Shown: positions 1 through 12,196, numbered from the stretch's first letter. The stretch is 64,000 bases of DNA from Gordionus sp. m RMFG-2023 (GCF_954871325.1 NW_027051069.1:1-64000), one strand, 5' to 3'. Notes: generated by a model not told the origin, from the sequence alone. Made by a program: numbers and translations.

Positions 1-578
1 GATCTAAACGGTTTTGGATAGAGAATTAAATTCTGAGTTCAATGATATAATTATATTCAAAATTATGTTTAAGATGTTAGCATTTCATCTATAAATGTCT
101 TTCGCGACAAAATATTTATTTTGTGAACCGGAAACGTAAAAAAACTTATCTAAGCGGTTTTGGATAGAGAATTACATTCTGAGTTCAATGATATAAATAT
201 TCAAAATTACGTTTAAGATGTTAGCCTTTCCCCTATAAATGTATTTCGCGACAAATTATTTATTTGGTGAACCGGAAACGTAAAAAAATACATCTAAACG
301 GTTTTGGATAGAGAATTATATTATCAGTTCAATGATATAAATATATTCAAAATTACGTTTAAGATGTTAGTATTTCCCCTATAAATGTCTTTGACAAAAT
401 ATTTATTTTGTGAACCGTAAACGTAAAAAAATACATCTAAACGGTTTGGGATAGAGAATTAAATTCTGAGTTCAATGATATAAATATATTCAAGATTACG
501 TTTAAGATGTTAGCCTTTCCCCTATAAATGAATTTCGCGACAAAATATTTATTTTGTGAACCGGAAAATTAAAAATTA
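1..578. repeat. Monomers A-B-C-D at the window edge
   Basis: Four monomers starting at 1, 147, 291 and 434. A has catttcatct; B has attacattctgag and atttggtgaacc; C has tattatcag, gtctttgacaaaa and ccgtaaacg; D has ggtttgggatag, caagattacg, aatgaatttcg and ggaaaatta. The same run occurs at 16922-17499 and 29142-29719. At 579 the order jumps from D to an L-head/E-tail hybrid, so types L to P of the usual order are missing at this join. Confidence 0.85.
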
Positions 579-718
579 CATCTAAGCGGTTTTGGATAGA
601 GAATTAAATTCTGAGTTCAATGATATAAACAAAATTATGTTTAAGATGTTAGACTTTCCCCTATAAATATCTTTCGCAACAAAAAAATTATTATGTGAAC
701 CGGAAACGTAAAAAAATT

Positions 719-2723
719 CATCTAAGCGGTTTTGGATAGAGAATTATATTCTGAGTTCAAAGATATAAATATATTCAAAATTACGTTTAAGATGTTAGCA
801 TTTCCCCTATAAATGTCTTTCGTGACAAAATATTTATTTTGTGAACCGGAAACGTAAAAAAATACATCTAAGCAGTTTTGGATAGAGAATTAAATTCTGA
901 GTTCAATGATATAAACAAAATTATGTTTAAGATGTTAGACTTTCCCCTATAAATATCTTTCGCGACAAAAAAATTATTATGTGAACCGGAAACGTAAAAA
1001 AATACATCTAAGCTGTTTTCGATAGAGAATTAAATCCTGAGTTCAATGATATAATTATATTCAAAATTATGTTTAAGATATTAGCCTTTCCCCGTTAAAA
1101 GTCTTTCGCGAAAAAATATTTATTTTGTGAACCGGAAACTTTAAAAATTACATCTAAGCGGTTTTGGATAGAGAATTATATTCTCAGTTCAATGATATAA
1201 ATATATTCAAAATTACGTTTAAGATGTTATCATTTCCTATATAAATGTCTTTCGTGACAAAACCGGAATAGTAGAAAAATACATCTAAGCAGTTTTGGAT
1301 AGAGAATTAAATTCTGAGTTCAATGATATAAACAAAATTACGTTTAAGATGTTAGACTTTCCCCTATAAATGTCTTTCGCGACAAAAAAATTATTATGTG
1401 AACCGGAAAAGTAAAAAAATACATCTAAGCTGTTTTCGATAGAGAATTAAATTCTGAGTTCAATGATATAATTATATTCAAAATTATGTTTAAGATGTTA
1501 GCCTTTCCCCGTTAAAAGTCTTTCGCGACAAAAAATTTATTTTGTGAACCGGAAACCTTAAAAATTACATCTAAGCGGTTTTGGATAGAGAATTAAATTC
1601 TGAGTTCAATGATATAAATATATTCAAAATTACGTTTAAGATGTTAGACTTTCCCCTATAATAGTCTTTCGCGACAAAAAAATTATTATTTGAACCGGAA
1701 ACGTAAAAAAATACATCTAAGCTGTTTTCGATAGAGAATTAAATTCTGAGTTGAATGATATAATTATATACAAAATTATGTTTACGATGTTAGCATTTCC
1801 CCGTTAAAAGTCTTTCGCGACAAAAAATTTATTTTGTGAACCGGAAACCTTAAAAATTACATCTAAGCGGTTTTGGATAGAGAATTATATCCTGAGTTCA
1901 ATGATATAAATATATTCAAAATTACGTTTAAGATGTTAGCATTTCCCCTATAAATGTCTTTCGCGACAAAATATTTATTTTGTGAACCGGAAACGTAAAA
2001 AAATACATCTAAACGGTTTTGGATAGAGAATTAAATTCTAAGTTCAATGATATAATTATATTCAAAATTATGTTTAAGATGTTAGCAATTGACCTATAAA
2101 TGTCTTTAGCGACAAAATATTATTTTTGTGAACCGGAAACGTAAAAAAATACCTCTAAACGGTTTTAGATAGAGAATTATGTTCTGAGTTCAATGATATA
2201 AATATATTCAAAATTACGTTTAAGATGTTAGCATTTCCCCTATAAATGTCTTTCGTGACAAAATATTTATTTTGTGAACCGGAAACGTAAAAAAATACAT
2301 CTAAGCAGTTTTGGATAGAGAATTAAATTCTGAGTTCAATGATATAAACAAAATTATGTTTAAGATGTTAGACTTTCCCCTATAAATATCTTTCGCAACA
2401 AAAAAATTATTATGTGAACCGAAAACGTAAAAAAATTCATCTAAGCGGTTTTGGATAGAGAATTATATTCTGAGTTCAAAGATATAAATATATTCAAAAT
2501 TACGTTTAAGATGTTAGCATTTCCCCTATAAATGTCTTTCGTGACAAAATATTTATTTTGTGAACCGGAAACGTAAAAAAATACATCTAAGCAGTTTTGG
2601 ATAGAGAATTAAATTCTGAGTTCAATGATATAAACAAAATTATGTTTAAGATGTTAGACTTTCCCCTATAAATATCTTTCGCAACAAAAAAATTATTATG
2701 TGAACCGGAAACGTAAAAAAATA
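719..2723. repeat. 14-monomer module, 2005 bp, first copy
   Basis: Order F G H I J K L M N O P E F E. Monomer starts recur at +2005 bp in the next copy (719/2724, 865/2870, 1005/3010, 1151/3156, 1282/3287, 1422/3427). The same 14-type module, with the same 2005-bp spacing, is seen again at 17500-19504. Confidence 0.85.
1151..1281. repeat. Type I: 131-bp monomer with an internal deletion
   Basis: The shortest stable type. After cgtgacaaaa it passes directly to ccggaatagtag, so about 14 bp are missing, including the second arm of dyad 2. About 22 copies carry exactly this deletion (for example 3156, 5012, 9169, 13785, 19088, 32740, 48701, 57592), so it arose once and spread with the higher-order repeats. 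It is a good marker for counting modules. Confidence 0.85.
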
Positions 2724-3625
2724 CATCTAAGCGGTTTTGGATAGAGAATTATATTCTGAGTTCAAAGATATAAATATATTCAAAATTACGTTTAAGATGT
2801 TAGCATTTCCCCTATAAATGTCTTTCGTGACAAAATATTTATTTTGTGAACCGGAAACGTAAAAAAATACATCTAAGCAGTTTTGGATAGAGAATTAAAT
2901 TCTGAGTTCAATGATATAAACAAAATTATGTTTAAGATGTTAGACTTTCCCCTATAAATATCTTTCGCGACAAAAAAATTATTATGTGAACCGGAAACGT
3001 AAAAAAATACATCTAAGCTGTTTTCGATAGAGAATTAAATCCTGAGTTCAATGATATAATTATATTCAAAATTATGTTTAAGATATTAGCCTTTCCCCGT
3101 TAAAAGTCTTTCGCGAAAAAATATTTATTTTGTGAACCGGAAACTTTAAAAATTACATCTAAGCGGTTTTGGATAGAGAATTATATTCTCAGTTCAATGA
3201 TATAAATATATTCAAAATTACGTTTAAGATGTTATCATTTCCTATATAAATGTCTTTCGTGACAAAACCGGAATAGTAGAAAAATACATCTAAGCAGTTT
3301 TGGATAGAGAATTAAATTCTGAGTTCAATGATATAAACAAAATTACGTTTAAGATGTTAGACTTTCCCCTATAAATGTCTTTCGCGACAAAAAAATTATT
3401 ATGTGAACCGGAAAAGTAAAAAAATACATCTAAGCTGTTTTCGATAGAGAATTAAATTCTGAGTTCAATGATATAATTATATTCAAAATTATGTTTAAGA
3501 TGTTAGCCTTTCCCCGTTAAAAGTCTTTCGCGACAAAAAATTTATTTTGTGAACCGGAAACCTTAAAAATTACATCTAAGCGGTTTTGGATAGAGAATTA
3601 AATTCTGAGTTCAATGATATAAATA
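2724..3625. repeat. 2005-bp module, second copy (partial)
   Basis: Order F G H I J K and then an L-head/N-tail monomer at 3573. That hybrid skips the rest of L and all of M. The right edge is approximate, because the hybrid's exchange point lies in about 50 bp shared by L and N. Confidence 0.75.
3594..3606. repeat. Dyad 1 in the monomer: AGAATT-A-AATTCT
   Basis: Perfect inverted repeat with 6-bp arms and a 1-bp spacer, about 22 bp into the monomer. It is present in every monomer whose head reads gagaattaaattctgag. It is weakened in the attatattct, attatgttct and ataatattct variants (types F, I, P, R). Confidence 0.8.
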
Positions 3626-3678
3626 TATTCAAAATTACGTTTAAGATGTTAGCATTTCCCCTATAAATGTCTTTCGCG

Positions 3679-3696
3679 ACAAAATATTTATTTTGT
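3679..3696. repeat. Dyad 2 in the monomer: ACAAAATA-TT-TATTTTGT
   Basis: Perfect inverted repeat with 8-bp arms and a 2-bp spacer, lying between the cgcg and gaaccgg landmarks. It is intact in types N, P, F, R, Z, A and D. It is altered in types with aaaaaaattattatg (E, G, J, L) or aaaaaatttatttt (K, M, Q), and half of it is deleted in type I. Short dyads are common in centromeric satellites, but binding or structure here is unproven. Confidence 0.8.
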
Positions 3697-4725
3697 GAAC
3701 CGGAAACGTAAAAAAATACATCTAAACGGTTTTGGATAGAGAATTAAATTCTAAGTTCAATGATATAATTATATTCAAAATTATGTTTAAGATGTTAGCA
3801 TTTGACCTATAAATGTCTTTAGCGACAAAATATTATTTTTGTGAACCGGAAACCTAAAAAAATACCTCTAAACGGTTTTAGATAGAGAATTATGTTCTGA
3901 GTTCAATGATATAAATATATTCAAAATTACGTTTAAGATGTTAGCATTTCCCCTATAAATGTCTTTCGTGACAAAATATTTATTTTGTGAACCGGAAACG
4001 TAAAAAAATACATCTAAGCAGTTTTGGATAGAGAATTAAATTCTGAGTTCAATGATATAAACAAAATTATGTTTAAGATGTTAGACTTTCCCCTATAAAT
4101 ATCTTTCGCAACAAAAAAATTATTATGTGAACCGGAAACGTAAAAAAATTTATCTAAGCGGTTTTGGATAGAGAATTATATTCTGAGTTCAAAGATATAA
4201 ATATATTCAAAATTACGTTTAAGATGTTAGCATTTCCCCTATAAATGTCTTTCGTGACAAAATAATTTTGTGAACCGGAAACGTAAAAAAATACATCTAA
4301 GCAGTTTTGGATAGAGAATTAAATTCTGAGTTCAATGATATAAACAAAATTACGTTTAAGATGTTAGACTTTCCCCTATAAATGTCTTTCGCGACAAAAA
4401 AATTATTATGTGAACCGGAAAAGTAAAAAAATACATCTAAGCTGTTTTCGATAGAGAATTAAATTCTGAGTTCAATGATATAATTATATTCAAAATTATG
4501 TTTAAGATGTTAGCCTTTCTCCGTTAAAAGTCTTTCGCGACAAAAAATTTATTTTGTGAACTGGAAACCTTAAAAATTACATCTAAGCGGTTTTGGATAG
4601 AGAATAATATTCTCAGTTCAATGATATAAATATATTCAAAAATACGTTAAAGATGTTAGCATTTCCCATATAAATGTCTTTCGCGACAAAATAGTTATTT
4701 TGTGAACCGGAAACGTAAATAAATA

Positions 4726-5940
4726 CATCTAAGCAGTTTTGGATAGAGAATTAAATTCTGAGTTCAATGATATAAACAAAATTATGTTTAAGATGTTAGA
4801 CTTTCCCCTATAAATATCTTTCGCGACAAAAAAATTATTATGTGAACCGGAAACGTAAAAAAATACATCTAAGCTGTTTTCGATAGAGAATTAAATCCTG
4901 AGTTCAATGATATAATTATATTCAAAATTATGTTTAAGATGTTAGCCTTTCCCCGTTAAAAGTCTTTCGCGAAAAAATATTTATTTTGTGAACCGGAAAC
5001 TTTAAAAATTACATCTAAGCGGTTTTGGATAGAGAATTATATTCTCAGTTCAATGATATAAATATATTCAAAATTACGTTTAAGATGTTATCATTTCCTA
5101 TATAAATGTCTTTCGTGACAAAACCGGAATAGTAGAAAAATACATCTAAGCAGTTTTGGATAGAGAATTAAATTCTGAGTTCAATGATATAAACAAAATT
5201 ACGTTTAAGATGTTAGACTTTCCCCTATAAATGTCTTTCGCGACAAAAAAATTATTATGTGAACCGGAAAAGTAAAAAAATACATCTAAGCTGTTTTCGA
5301 TAGAGAATTAAATTCTGAGTTCAATGATATAATTATATTCAAAATTATGTTTAAGATGTTAGCCTTTCCCCGTTAAAAGTCTTTCGCGACAAAAAATTTA
5401 TTTTGTGAACCGGAAACCTTAAAAATTACATCTAAGCGGTTTTGGATAGAGAATTAAATTCTGAGTTCAATGATATAAATATATTCAAAATTACGTTTAA
5501 GATGTTAGCATTTCCCCTATAAATGTCTTTCGCGACAAAATATTTATTTTGTGAACCGGAAACGTAAAAAAATACATCTAAACGGTTTTGGATAGAGAAT
5601 TAAATTCTAAGTTCAATGATATAATTATATTCAAAATTATGTTTAAGATGTTAGCATTTGACCTATAAATGTCTTTAGCGACAAAATATTATTTTTGTGA
5701 ACCGGAAACCTAAAAAAATACCTCTAAACGGTTTTAGATAGAGAATTATGTTCTGAGTTCAATGATATATATATATTCAAAATTACGTTTAAGATGTTAG
5801 CATTTCCCCTATAAATGTCTTTCGTGACAAAATATTTATTTTGTGAACCGGAAACGTAAAAAAATACATCTAAGCAGTTTTGGATAGAGAATTAAATTCT
5901 GAGTTCAATGATATAAACAAAATTATGTTTAAGATGTTAG
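4726..5940. repeat. 1856-bp module, second copy (partial)
   Basis: Order G H I J K L/N O P and half of E, ending in the E/Q hybrid at 5867. The P monomer at 5721 carries a tatatatatt variant shared with P copies at 8451 and 51267, marking these three as close relatives. Confidence 0.75.
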
Positions 5941-6006
5941 ACTTTCCCCTATAAATATCTTTCGCAACAAAAAATTTATTTTGTGAACTGGAAACCTTAA
6001 AAATTA
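5867..6006. repeat. Hybrid monomer E/Q
   Basis: The head through cgcaac is type E. The tail aaaaaatttattttgtgaac followed by tggaaacc is type Q. This is the scar of the exchange that created the 1427-bp duplication. Confidence 0.75.
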
Positions 6007-6855
6007 CATCTAAGCGGTTTTGGATAGAGAATAATATTCTCAGTTCAATGATATAAATATATTCAAAAATACGTTAAAGATGTTAGCATTTCCCATATAA
6101 ATGTCTTTCGCGACAAAATAGTTATTTTGTGAACCGGAAACGTAAATAAATACATCTAAGCAGTTTTGGATAGAGAATTAAATTCTGAGTTCAATGATAT
6201 AAACAAAATTATGTTTAAGATGTTAGACTTTCCCCTATAAATATCTTTCGCGACAAAAAAATTATTATGTGAACCGGAAACGTAAAAAAATACATCTAAG
6301 CTGTTTTCGATAGAGAATTAAATCCTGAGTTCAATGATATAATTATATTCAAAATTATGTTTAAGATGTTAGCCTTTCCCCGTTAAAAGTCTTTCGCGAA
6401 AAAATATTTATTTTGTGAACCGGAAACTTTAAAAATTACATCTAAGCGGTTTTGGATAGAGAATTATATTCTCAGTTCAATGATATAAATATATTCAAAA
6501 TTACGTTTAAGATGTTATCATTTCCTATATAAATGTCTTTCGTGACAAAACCGGAATAGTAGAAAAATACATCTAAGCAGTTTTGGATAGAGAATTAAAT
6601 TCTGAGTTCAATGATATAAACAAAATTACGTTTAAGATGTTAGACTTTCCCCTATAAATGTCTTTCGCGACAAAAAAATTATTATGTGAACCGGAAAAGT
6701 AAAAAAATACATCTAAGCTGTTTTCGATAGAGAATTAAATTCTGAGTTCAATGATATAATTATATTCAAAATTATGTTTAAGATGTTAGCCTTTCCCCGT
6801 TAAAAGTCTTTCGCGACAAAAAATTTATTTTGTGAACAGGAAACCTTAAAAATTA
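6007..6855. repeat. 1427-bp module, second copy (partial)
   Basis: Order R G H I J K. R here keeps the cccatataaatg, tagttatttt and gtaaataaat variants of the R at 4580. After K the order turns to R' at 6856 and not to L/N, so the second copy stops at about this point. Confidence 0.75.
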
Positions 6856-8882
6856 CATCTAAGCGGTTTTGGATAGAGAATAATATTCTCAGTTCAATGA
6901 TATAAATATATTCAAAAATACGTTAAAGATGTTAGACTTTCCCCTATAAATGTCTTTCGCGACAAAATATTTATTTTGTGAACCGGAAACGTAAAAAAAT
7001 ACATCTAAGCGGTTTTAGATAGAGAATTATATTATCAGTTCAATGATATAAATATATTCAAAATTACGTTTAAGATGTTAGTATTTCCCCTATAAATGTC
7101 TTTGACAAAATATTTATTTTGTGAACCGTAAACGTAAAAAAATACATCTAAACGGTTTGGGATAGAGAATTAAATTCTGAGTTCAATGATATAAATATAT
7201 TCAAGATTACGTTTAAGATGTTAGACTTTCCCCTATAATAGTCTTTCGCGACAAAAAAATTATTATTTGAACCGGAAACGTAAAAAAATACATCTAAGCT
7301 GTTTTTGATAGAGAATTAAATTCTGAGTTCAATGATATAAATATATTAAAAATTACGTTTAAGATGTTAGCCTTTACCTTATAAATGTCTTTCGCTATAA
7401 AAAATTATTTTGTGAACAGGAAATGTAAAAAATTACATCTAAGCGGTTTTGGATAGCGAATTAAATTCTGAGTTCAATGATTAAATTTTATTAAAAATTA
7501 CGTTTAAGATGTTAGCCTTTGCCCTATAAATGTCTTTCGCCACAAAATATTTATTTTGTGAACCGGAAACGTAAAAAAATAGATCTAAACGGTTTTGGAT
7601 AGAGAATTAAATTCTGAGTTCAATGATATAATTATATTCAAAATTACGTTTAAGATGTTAGCCTTTCCCCTATAAATGTATTTCGCGACAAATTATTTAT
7701 TTGGTGAACCGGAAACGTAAAAAAATACATCTAAACGGTTTTGGATAGAGAATTATATTATCAGTTCAATGATATAAATATATTCAAAATTACGTTTAAG
7801 ATGTTAGCCTTTCCCCTATAAATGAATTTCGCGACAAAATATTTATTTTGTGAACCGGAAAATTAAAAATTACATCTAAGCGGTTTTGGATAGAGAATTA
7901 AATTCTGAGTTCAATGATATAAATATATTCAAAATTACGTTTAAGATGTTAGACTTTCCCCTATAATAGTCTTTCGCGACAAAAAAATTATTATTTGAAC
8001 CGGAAACGTAAAAAAATACATCTAAGCTGTTTTCGATAGAGAATTAAATTCTGAGTTGAATGATATAATTATATACAAAATTATGTTTACGATGTTAGCA
8101 TTTCCCCGTTAAAAGTCTTTCGCGACAAAAAATTTATTTTGTGAACCGGAAACCTTAAAAATTACATCTAAGCGGTTTTGGATAGAGAATTATATCCTGA
8201 GTTCAATGATATAAACAAAATTATGTTTAAGATGTTAGCATTTCCCCTATAAATGTCTTTCGCGACAAAATATTTATTTTGTGAACCGGAAACGTAAAAA
8301 AATACATCTAAACGGTTTTGGATAGAGAATTAAATTCTAAGTTCAATGATATAATTATATTCAAAATTATGTTTAAGATGTTAGCATTTGACCTATAAAT
8401 GTCTTTAGCGACAAAATATTATTTTTGTGAACCGGAAACCTAAAAAAATACCTCTAAACGGTTTTAGATAGAGAATTATGTTCTGAGTTCAATGATATAT
8501 ATATATTCAAAATTACGTTTAAGATGTTAGCATTTCCCCTATAAATGTCTTTCGTGACAAAATATTTATTTTGTGAACCGGAAACGTAAAAAAATACATC
8601 TAAGCAGTTTTGGATAGAGAATTAAATTCTGAGTTCAATGATATAAACAAAATTATGTTTAAGATGTTAGACTTTCCCCTATAAATATCTTTCGCAACAA
8701 AAAAATTATTATGTGAACCGGAAACGTAAAAAAATTTATCTAAGCGGTTTTGGATAGAGAATTATATTCTGAGTTCAAAGATATAAATATATTCAAAATT
8801 ACGTTTAAGATGTTAGCATTTCCCCTATAAATGTCTTTCGTGACAAAATATTTATTTTGTGAACCGGAAACGTAAAAAAATA
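6153..8882. repeat. 19-monomer module, 2730 bp, first copy
   Basis: Order G H I J K R' C D/L S T A/B C/D L M N/G O P E F. Starts recur at +2730 bp (6153/8883, 6856/9586, 7291/10021, 7873/10603, 8165/10895) and at +2736 after 8305, because the N copy at 8165 is a shorter N/G hybrid. Confidence 0.88.
8165..8304. repeat. Hybrid monomer N/G/N
   Basis: The head attatatcctgag is type N and the middle aaacaaaattatg belongs to the 140-bp types. The tail gcatttcccc...cgcgacaaaatattt is N again. A short patch inside one monomer is better explained by gene conversion than by a single crossover. Confidence 0.6.
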
Positions 8883-11618
8883 CATCTAAGCAGTTTTGGA
8901 TAGAGAATTAAATTCTGAGTTCAATGATATAAACAAAATAACGTTTAAGATGTTAGACTTTCCCCTATAAATATCTTTCGCGACAAAAAAATTATTATGT
9001 GAACCGGAAACGTAAAAAAATACATCTAAGCTGTTTTCGATAGAGAATTAAATCCTGAGTTCAATGATATAATTATATTCAAAATTATGTTTAAGATGTT
9101 AGCCTTTCCCCGTTAAAAGTCTTTCGCGAAAAAATATTTATTTTGTGAACCGGAAACTTTAAAAATTACATCTAAGCGGTTTTGGATAGAGAATTATATT
9201 CTCAGTTCAATGATATAAATATATTCAAAATTACGTTTAAGATGTTATCATTTCCTATATAAATGTCTTTCGTGACAAAACCGGAATAGTAGAAAAATAC
9301 ATCTAAGCAGTTTTGGATAGAGAATTAAATTCTGAGTTCAATGATATAAACAAAATTACGTTTAAGATGTTAGACTTTCCCCTATAAATGTCTTTCGCGA
9401 CAAAAAAATTATTATGTGAACCGGAAAAGTAAAAAAATACATCTAAGCTGTTTTCGATAGAGAATTAAATTCTGAGTTCAATGATATAATTATATTCAAA
9501 ATTATGTTTAAGATGTTAGCCTTTCCCCGTTAAAAGTCTTTCGCGACAAAAAATTTATTTTGTGAACCGGAAACCTTAAAAATTACATCTAAGCAGTTTT
9601 GGATAGAGAATAATATTCTCAGTTCAATGATATAAATATATTCAAAAATACGTTAAAGATGTTAGACTTTCCCCTATAAATGTCTTTCGCGACAAAATAT
9701 TTATTTTGTGAACCGGAAACGTAAAAAAATACATCTAAGCGGTTTTAGATAGAGAATTATATTATCAGTTCAATGATATAAATATATTCAAAATTACGTT
9801 TAAGATGTTAGTATTTCCCCTATAAATGTCTTTGACAAAATATTTATTTTGTGAACCGTAAACGTAAAAAAATACATCTAAACGGTTTGGGATAGAGAAT
9901 TAAATTCTGAGTTCAATGATATAAATATATTCAAGATTACGTTTAAGATGTTAGACTTTCCCCTATAATAGTCTTTCGCGACAAAAAAATTATTATTTGA
10001 ACCGGAAACGTAAAAAAATACATCTAAGCTGTTTTTGATAGAGAATTAAATTCTGAGTTCAATGATATAAATATATTAAAAATTACGTTTAAGATGTTAG
10101 CCTTTACCTTATAAATGTCTTTCGCTATAAAAAATTATTTTGTGAACAGGAAATGTAAAAAATTACATCTAAGCGGTTTTGGATAGCGAATTAAATTCTG
10201 AGTTCAATGATTAAATTTTATTAAAAATTACGTTTAAGATGTTAGCCTTTGCCCTATAAATGTCTTTCGCCACAAAATATTTATTTTGTGAACCGGAAAC
10301 GTAAAAAAATAGATCTAAACGGTTTTGGATAGAGAATTAAATTCTGAGTTCAATGATATAATTATATTCAAAATTACGTTTAAGATGTTAGCCTTTCCCC
10401 TATAAATGTATTTCGCGACAAATTATTTATTTGGTGAACCGGAAACGTAAAAAAATACATCTAAACGGTTTTGGATAGAGAATTATATTATCAGTTCAAT
10501 GATATAAATATATTCAAAATTACGTTTAAGATGTTAGCCTTTCCCCTATAAATGAATTTCGCGACAAAATATTTATTTTGTGAACCGGAAAATTAAAAAT
10601 TACATCTAAGCGGTTTTGGATAGAGAATTAAATTCTGAGTTCAATGATATAAATATATTCAAAATTACGTTTAAGATGTTAGACTTTCCCCTATAATAGT
10701 CTTTCGCGACAAAAAAATTATTATTTGAACCGGAAACGTAAAAAAATACATCTAAGCTGTTTTCGATAGAGAATTAAATTCTGAGTTGAATGATATAATT
10801 ATATACAAAATTATGTTTACGATGTTAGCATTTCCCCGTTAAAAGTCTTTCGCGACAAAAAATTTATTTTGTGAACCGGAAACCTTAAAAATTACATCTA
10901 AGCGGTTTTGGATAGAGAATTATATCCTGAGTTCAATGATATAAATATATTCAAAATTACGTTTAAGATGTTAGCATTTCCCCTATAAATGTCTTTCGCG
11001 ACAAAATATTTATTTTGTGAACCGGAAACGTAAAAAAATACATCTAAACGGTTTTGGATAGAGAATTAAATTCTAAGTTCAATGATATAATTATATTCAA
11101 AATTATGTTTAAGATGTTAGCATTTGACCTATAAATGTCTTTAGCGACAAAATATTATTTTTGTGAACCGGAAACGTAAAAAAATACCTCTAAACGGTTT
11201 TAGATAGAGAATTATGTTCTGAGTTCAATGATATAAATATATTCAAAATTACGTTTAAGATGTTAGCATTTCCCATATAAATGTCTTTCGTGACAAAATA
11301 TTTATTTTGTGAACCGGAAACGTAAAAAAATACATCTAAGCAGTTTTGGATAGAGAATTAAATTCTGAGTTCAATGATATAAACAAAATTATGTTTAAGA
11401 TGTTAGACTTTCCCCTATAAATATCTTTCGCAACAAAAAAATTATTATGTGAACCGGAAACGTAAAAAAATTCATCTAAGCGGTTTTGGATAGAGAATTA
11501 TATTCTGAGTTCAAAGATATAAATATATTCAAAATTACGTTTAAGATGTTAGCATTTCCCCTATAAATGTCTTTCGTGACAAAATATTTATTTTGTGAAC
11601 CGGAAACGTAAAAAAATA
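8883..11618. repeat. 19-monomer module, 2736 bp, second copy
   Basis: Directly abuts the first copy and has the same monomer order, with an intact 146-bp N at 10895. The G at 8883 reads aacaaaataacg, a private change. The R' at 9586 starts gcag where other R' copies start gcgg. After 11618 the order goes to J where the first copy returns to G, which marks the end of the duplication. Confidence 0.88.
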
Positions 11619-12050
11619 CATCTAAGCAGTTTTGGATAGAGAATTAAATTCTGAGTTCAATGATATAAACAAAATTACGTTTAAGATGTTAGACTTTCCC
11701 CTATAAATGTCTTTCGCGACAAAAAAATTATTATGTGAACCGAAAAAGTAAAAAAATACATCTAAGCTGTTTTCGATAGAGAATTAAATTCTGAGTTCAA
11801 TGATATAATTATATTCAAAATTATGTTTAAGATGTTAGCCTTTCTCCGTTAAAAGTCTTTCGCGACAAAAAATTTATTTTGTGAACTGGAAACCTTAAAA
11901 ATTACATCTAAGCGGTTTTGGATAGAGAATAATATTCTCAGTTCAATGATATAAATATATTCAAAAATACGTTAAAGATGTTAGCATTTCCCCTATAAAT
12001 GTCTTTCGCGACAAAATATTTATTTTGTGAACCGGAAACGTAAAAAAATA
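10603..12050. repeat. 10-monomer module, 1448 bp, first copy
   Basis: Order L M N O P E F J Q R. All ten starts recur at exactly +1448 bp (10603/12051, 10749/12197, 10895/12343, 11041/12489, 11187/12635, 11333/12781, 11473/12921, 11619/13067, 11759/13207, 11905/13353). Confidence 0.9.
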
Positions 12051-12196
12051 CATCTAAGCAGTTTTGGATAGAGAATTAAATTCTGAGTTCAATGATATAA
12101 ATATATTCAAAATTACGTTTAAGATGTTAGACTTTCCCCTATAATAGTCTTTCGCGACAAAAAAATTATTATTTGAACCGGAAACGTAAAAAAATA
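12051..12196. repeat. Hybrid monomer G/L
   Basis: Starts with the gcag head of type G, then reads aaatatattc and ctataatagtc as in type L. The exchange lies in the shared stretch between gcag and gatataaa (about 40 bp). It marks the join of the 1448-bp duplication. Confidence 0.8.

Larger units (their letters stand above)
3573..3718. repeat. Representative 146-bp monomer
   Basis: A copy close to the majority sequence, useful as a reference. It starts catctaagcgg and ends in an A-rich run before the next atctaa. It carries both perfect dyads described separately and six CpGs: in gcgg, ttacg, cgcg (two), ccgg and aacg. By type it is an L-head/N-tail form. That form recurs at 5429, 21800, 33157, 37335, 44940, 49118 and 50975, so it is a stable variant and not a one-off. 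Confidence 0.9.
2870..4725. repeat. 13-monomer module, 1856 bp, first copy
   Basis: Order G H I J K L/N O P E F J Q R. Starts recur at +1856 bp in the next copy (2870/4726, 3156/5012, 3573/5429, 3865/5721). The F copy at 4151 lacks 3 bp around aataattttg. The same run, 45.5 kb downstream, is at 48415-50271. Confidence 0.8.
4580..6006. repeat. 10-monomer module, 1427 bp, first copy
   Basis: Order R G H I J K L/N O P E/Q. R, G, H, I, J and K recur at +1427 bp (4580/6007, 4726/6153, 5283/6710). The H copies here read gatgttag where most H copies read gatattag. Confidence 0.78.

Noticed and set aside
1240-1275. CENP-B box in the cgtgacaaaaccgg stretch of type I
   Set aside because: TTCG and CCGG are close together, but the spacing and the required CGGG do not match the core nTTCGnnnnAnnCGGGn. 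Ordinary monomers fit less well.
3631-3645. Yeast-like replication-origin consensus in aattacgttta / aattatgttta
   Set aside because: One mismatch to WTTTAYRTTTW occurs in nearly every monomer, but near matches are expected in AT-rich DNA and a repeat multiplies one chance hit hundreds of times.
3651-3675. TATA-box promoter at ctataaatg
   Set aside because: Present in most monomers with no gene downstream; expected in sequence of this composition. Satellite transcription is possible but not shown.
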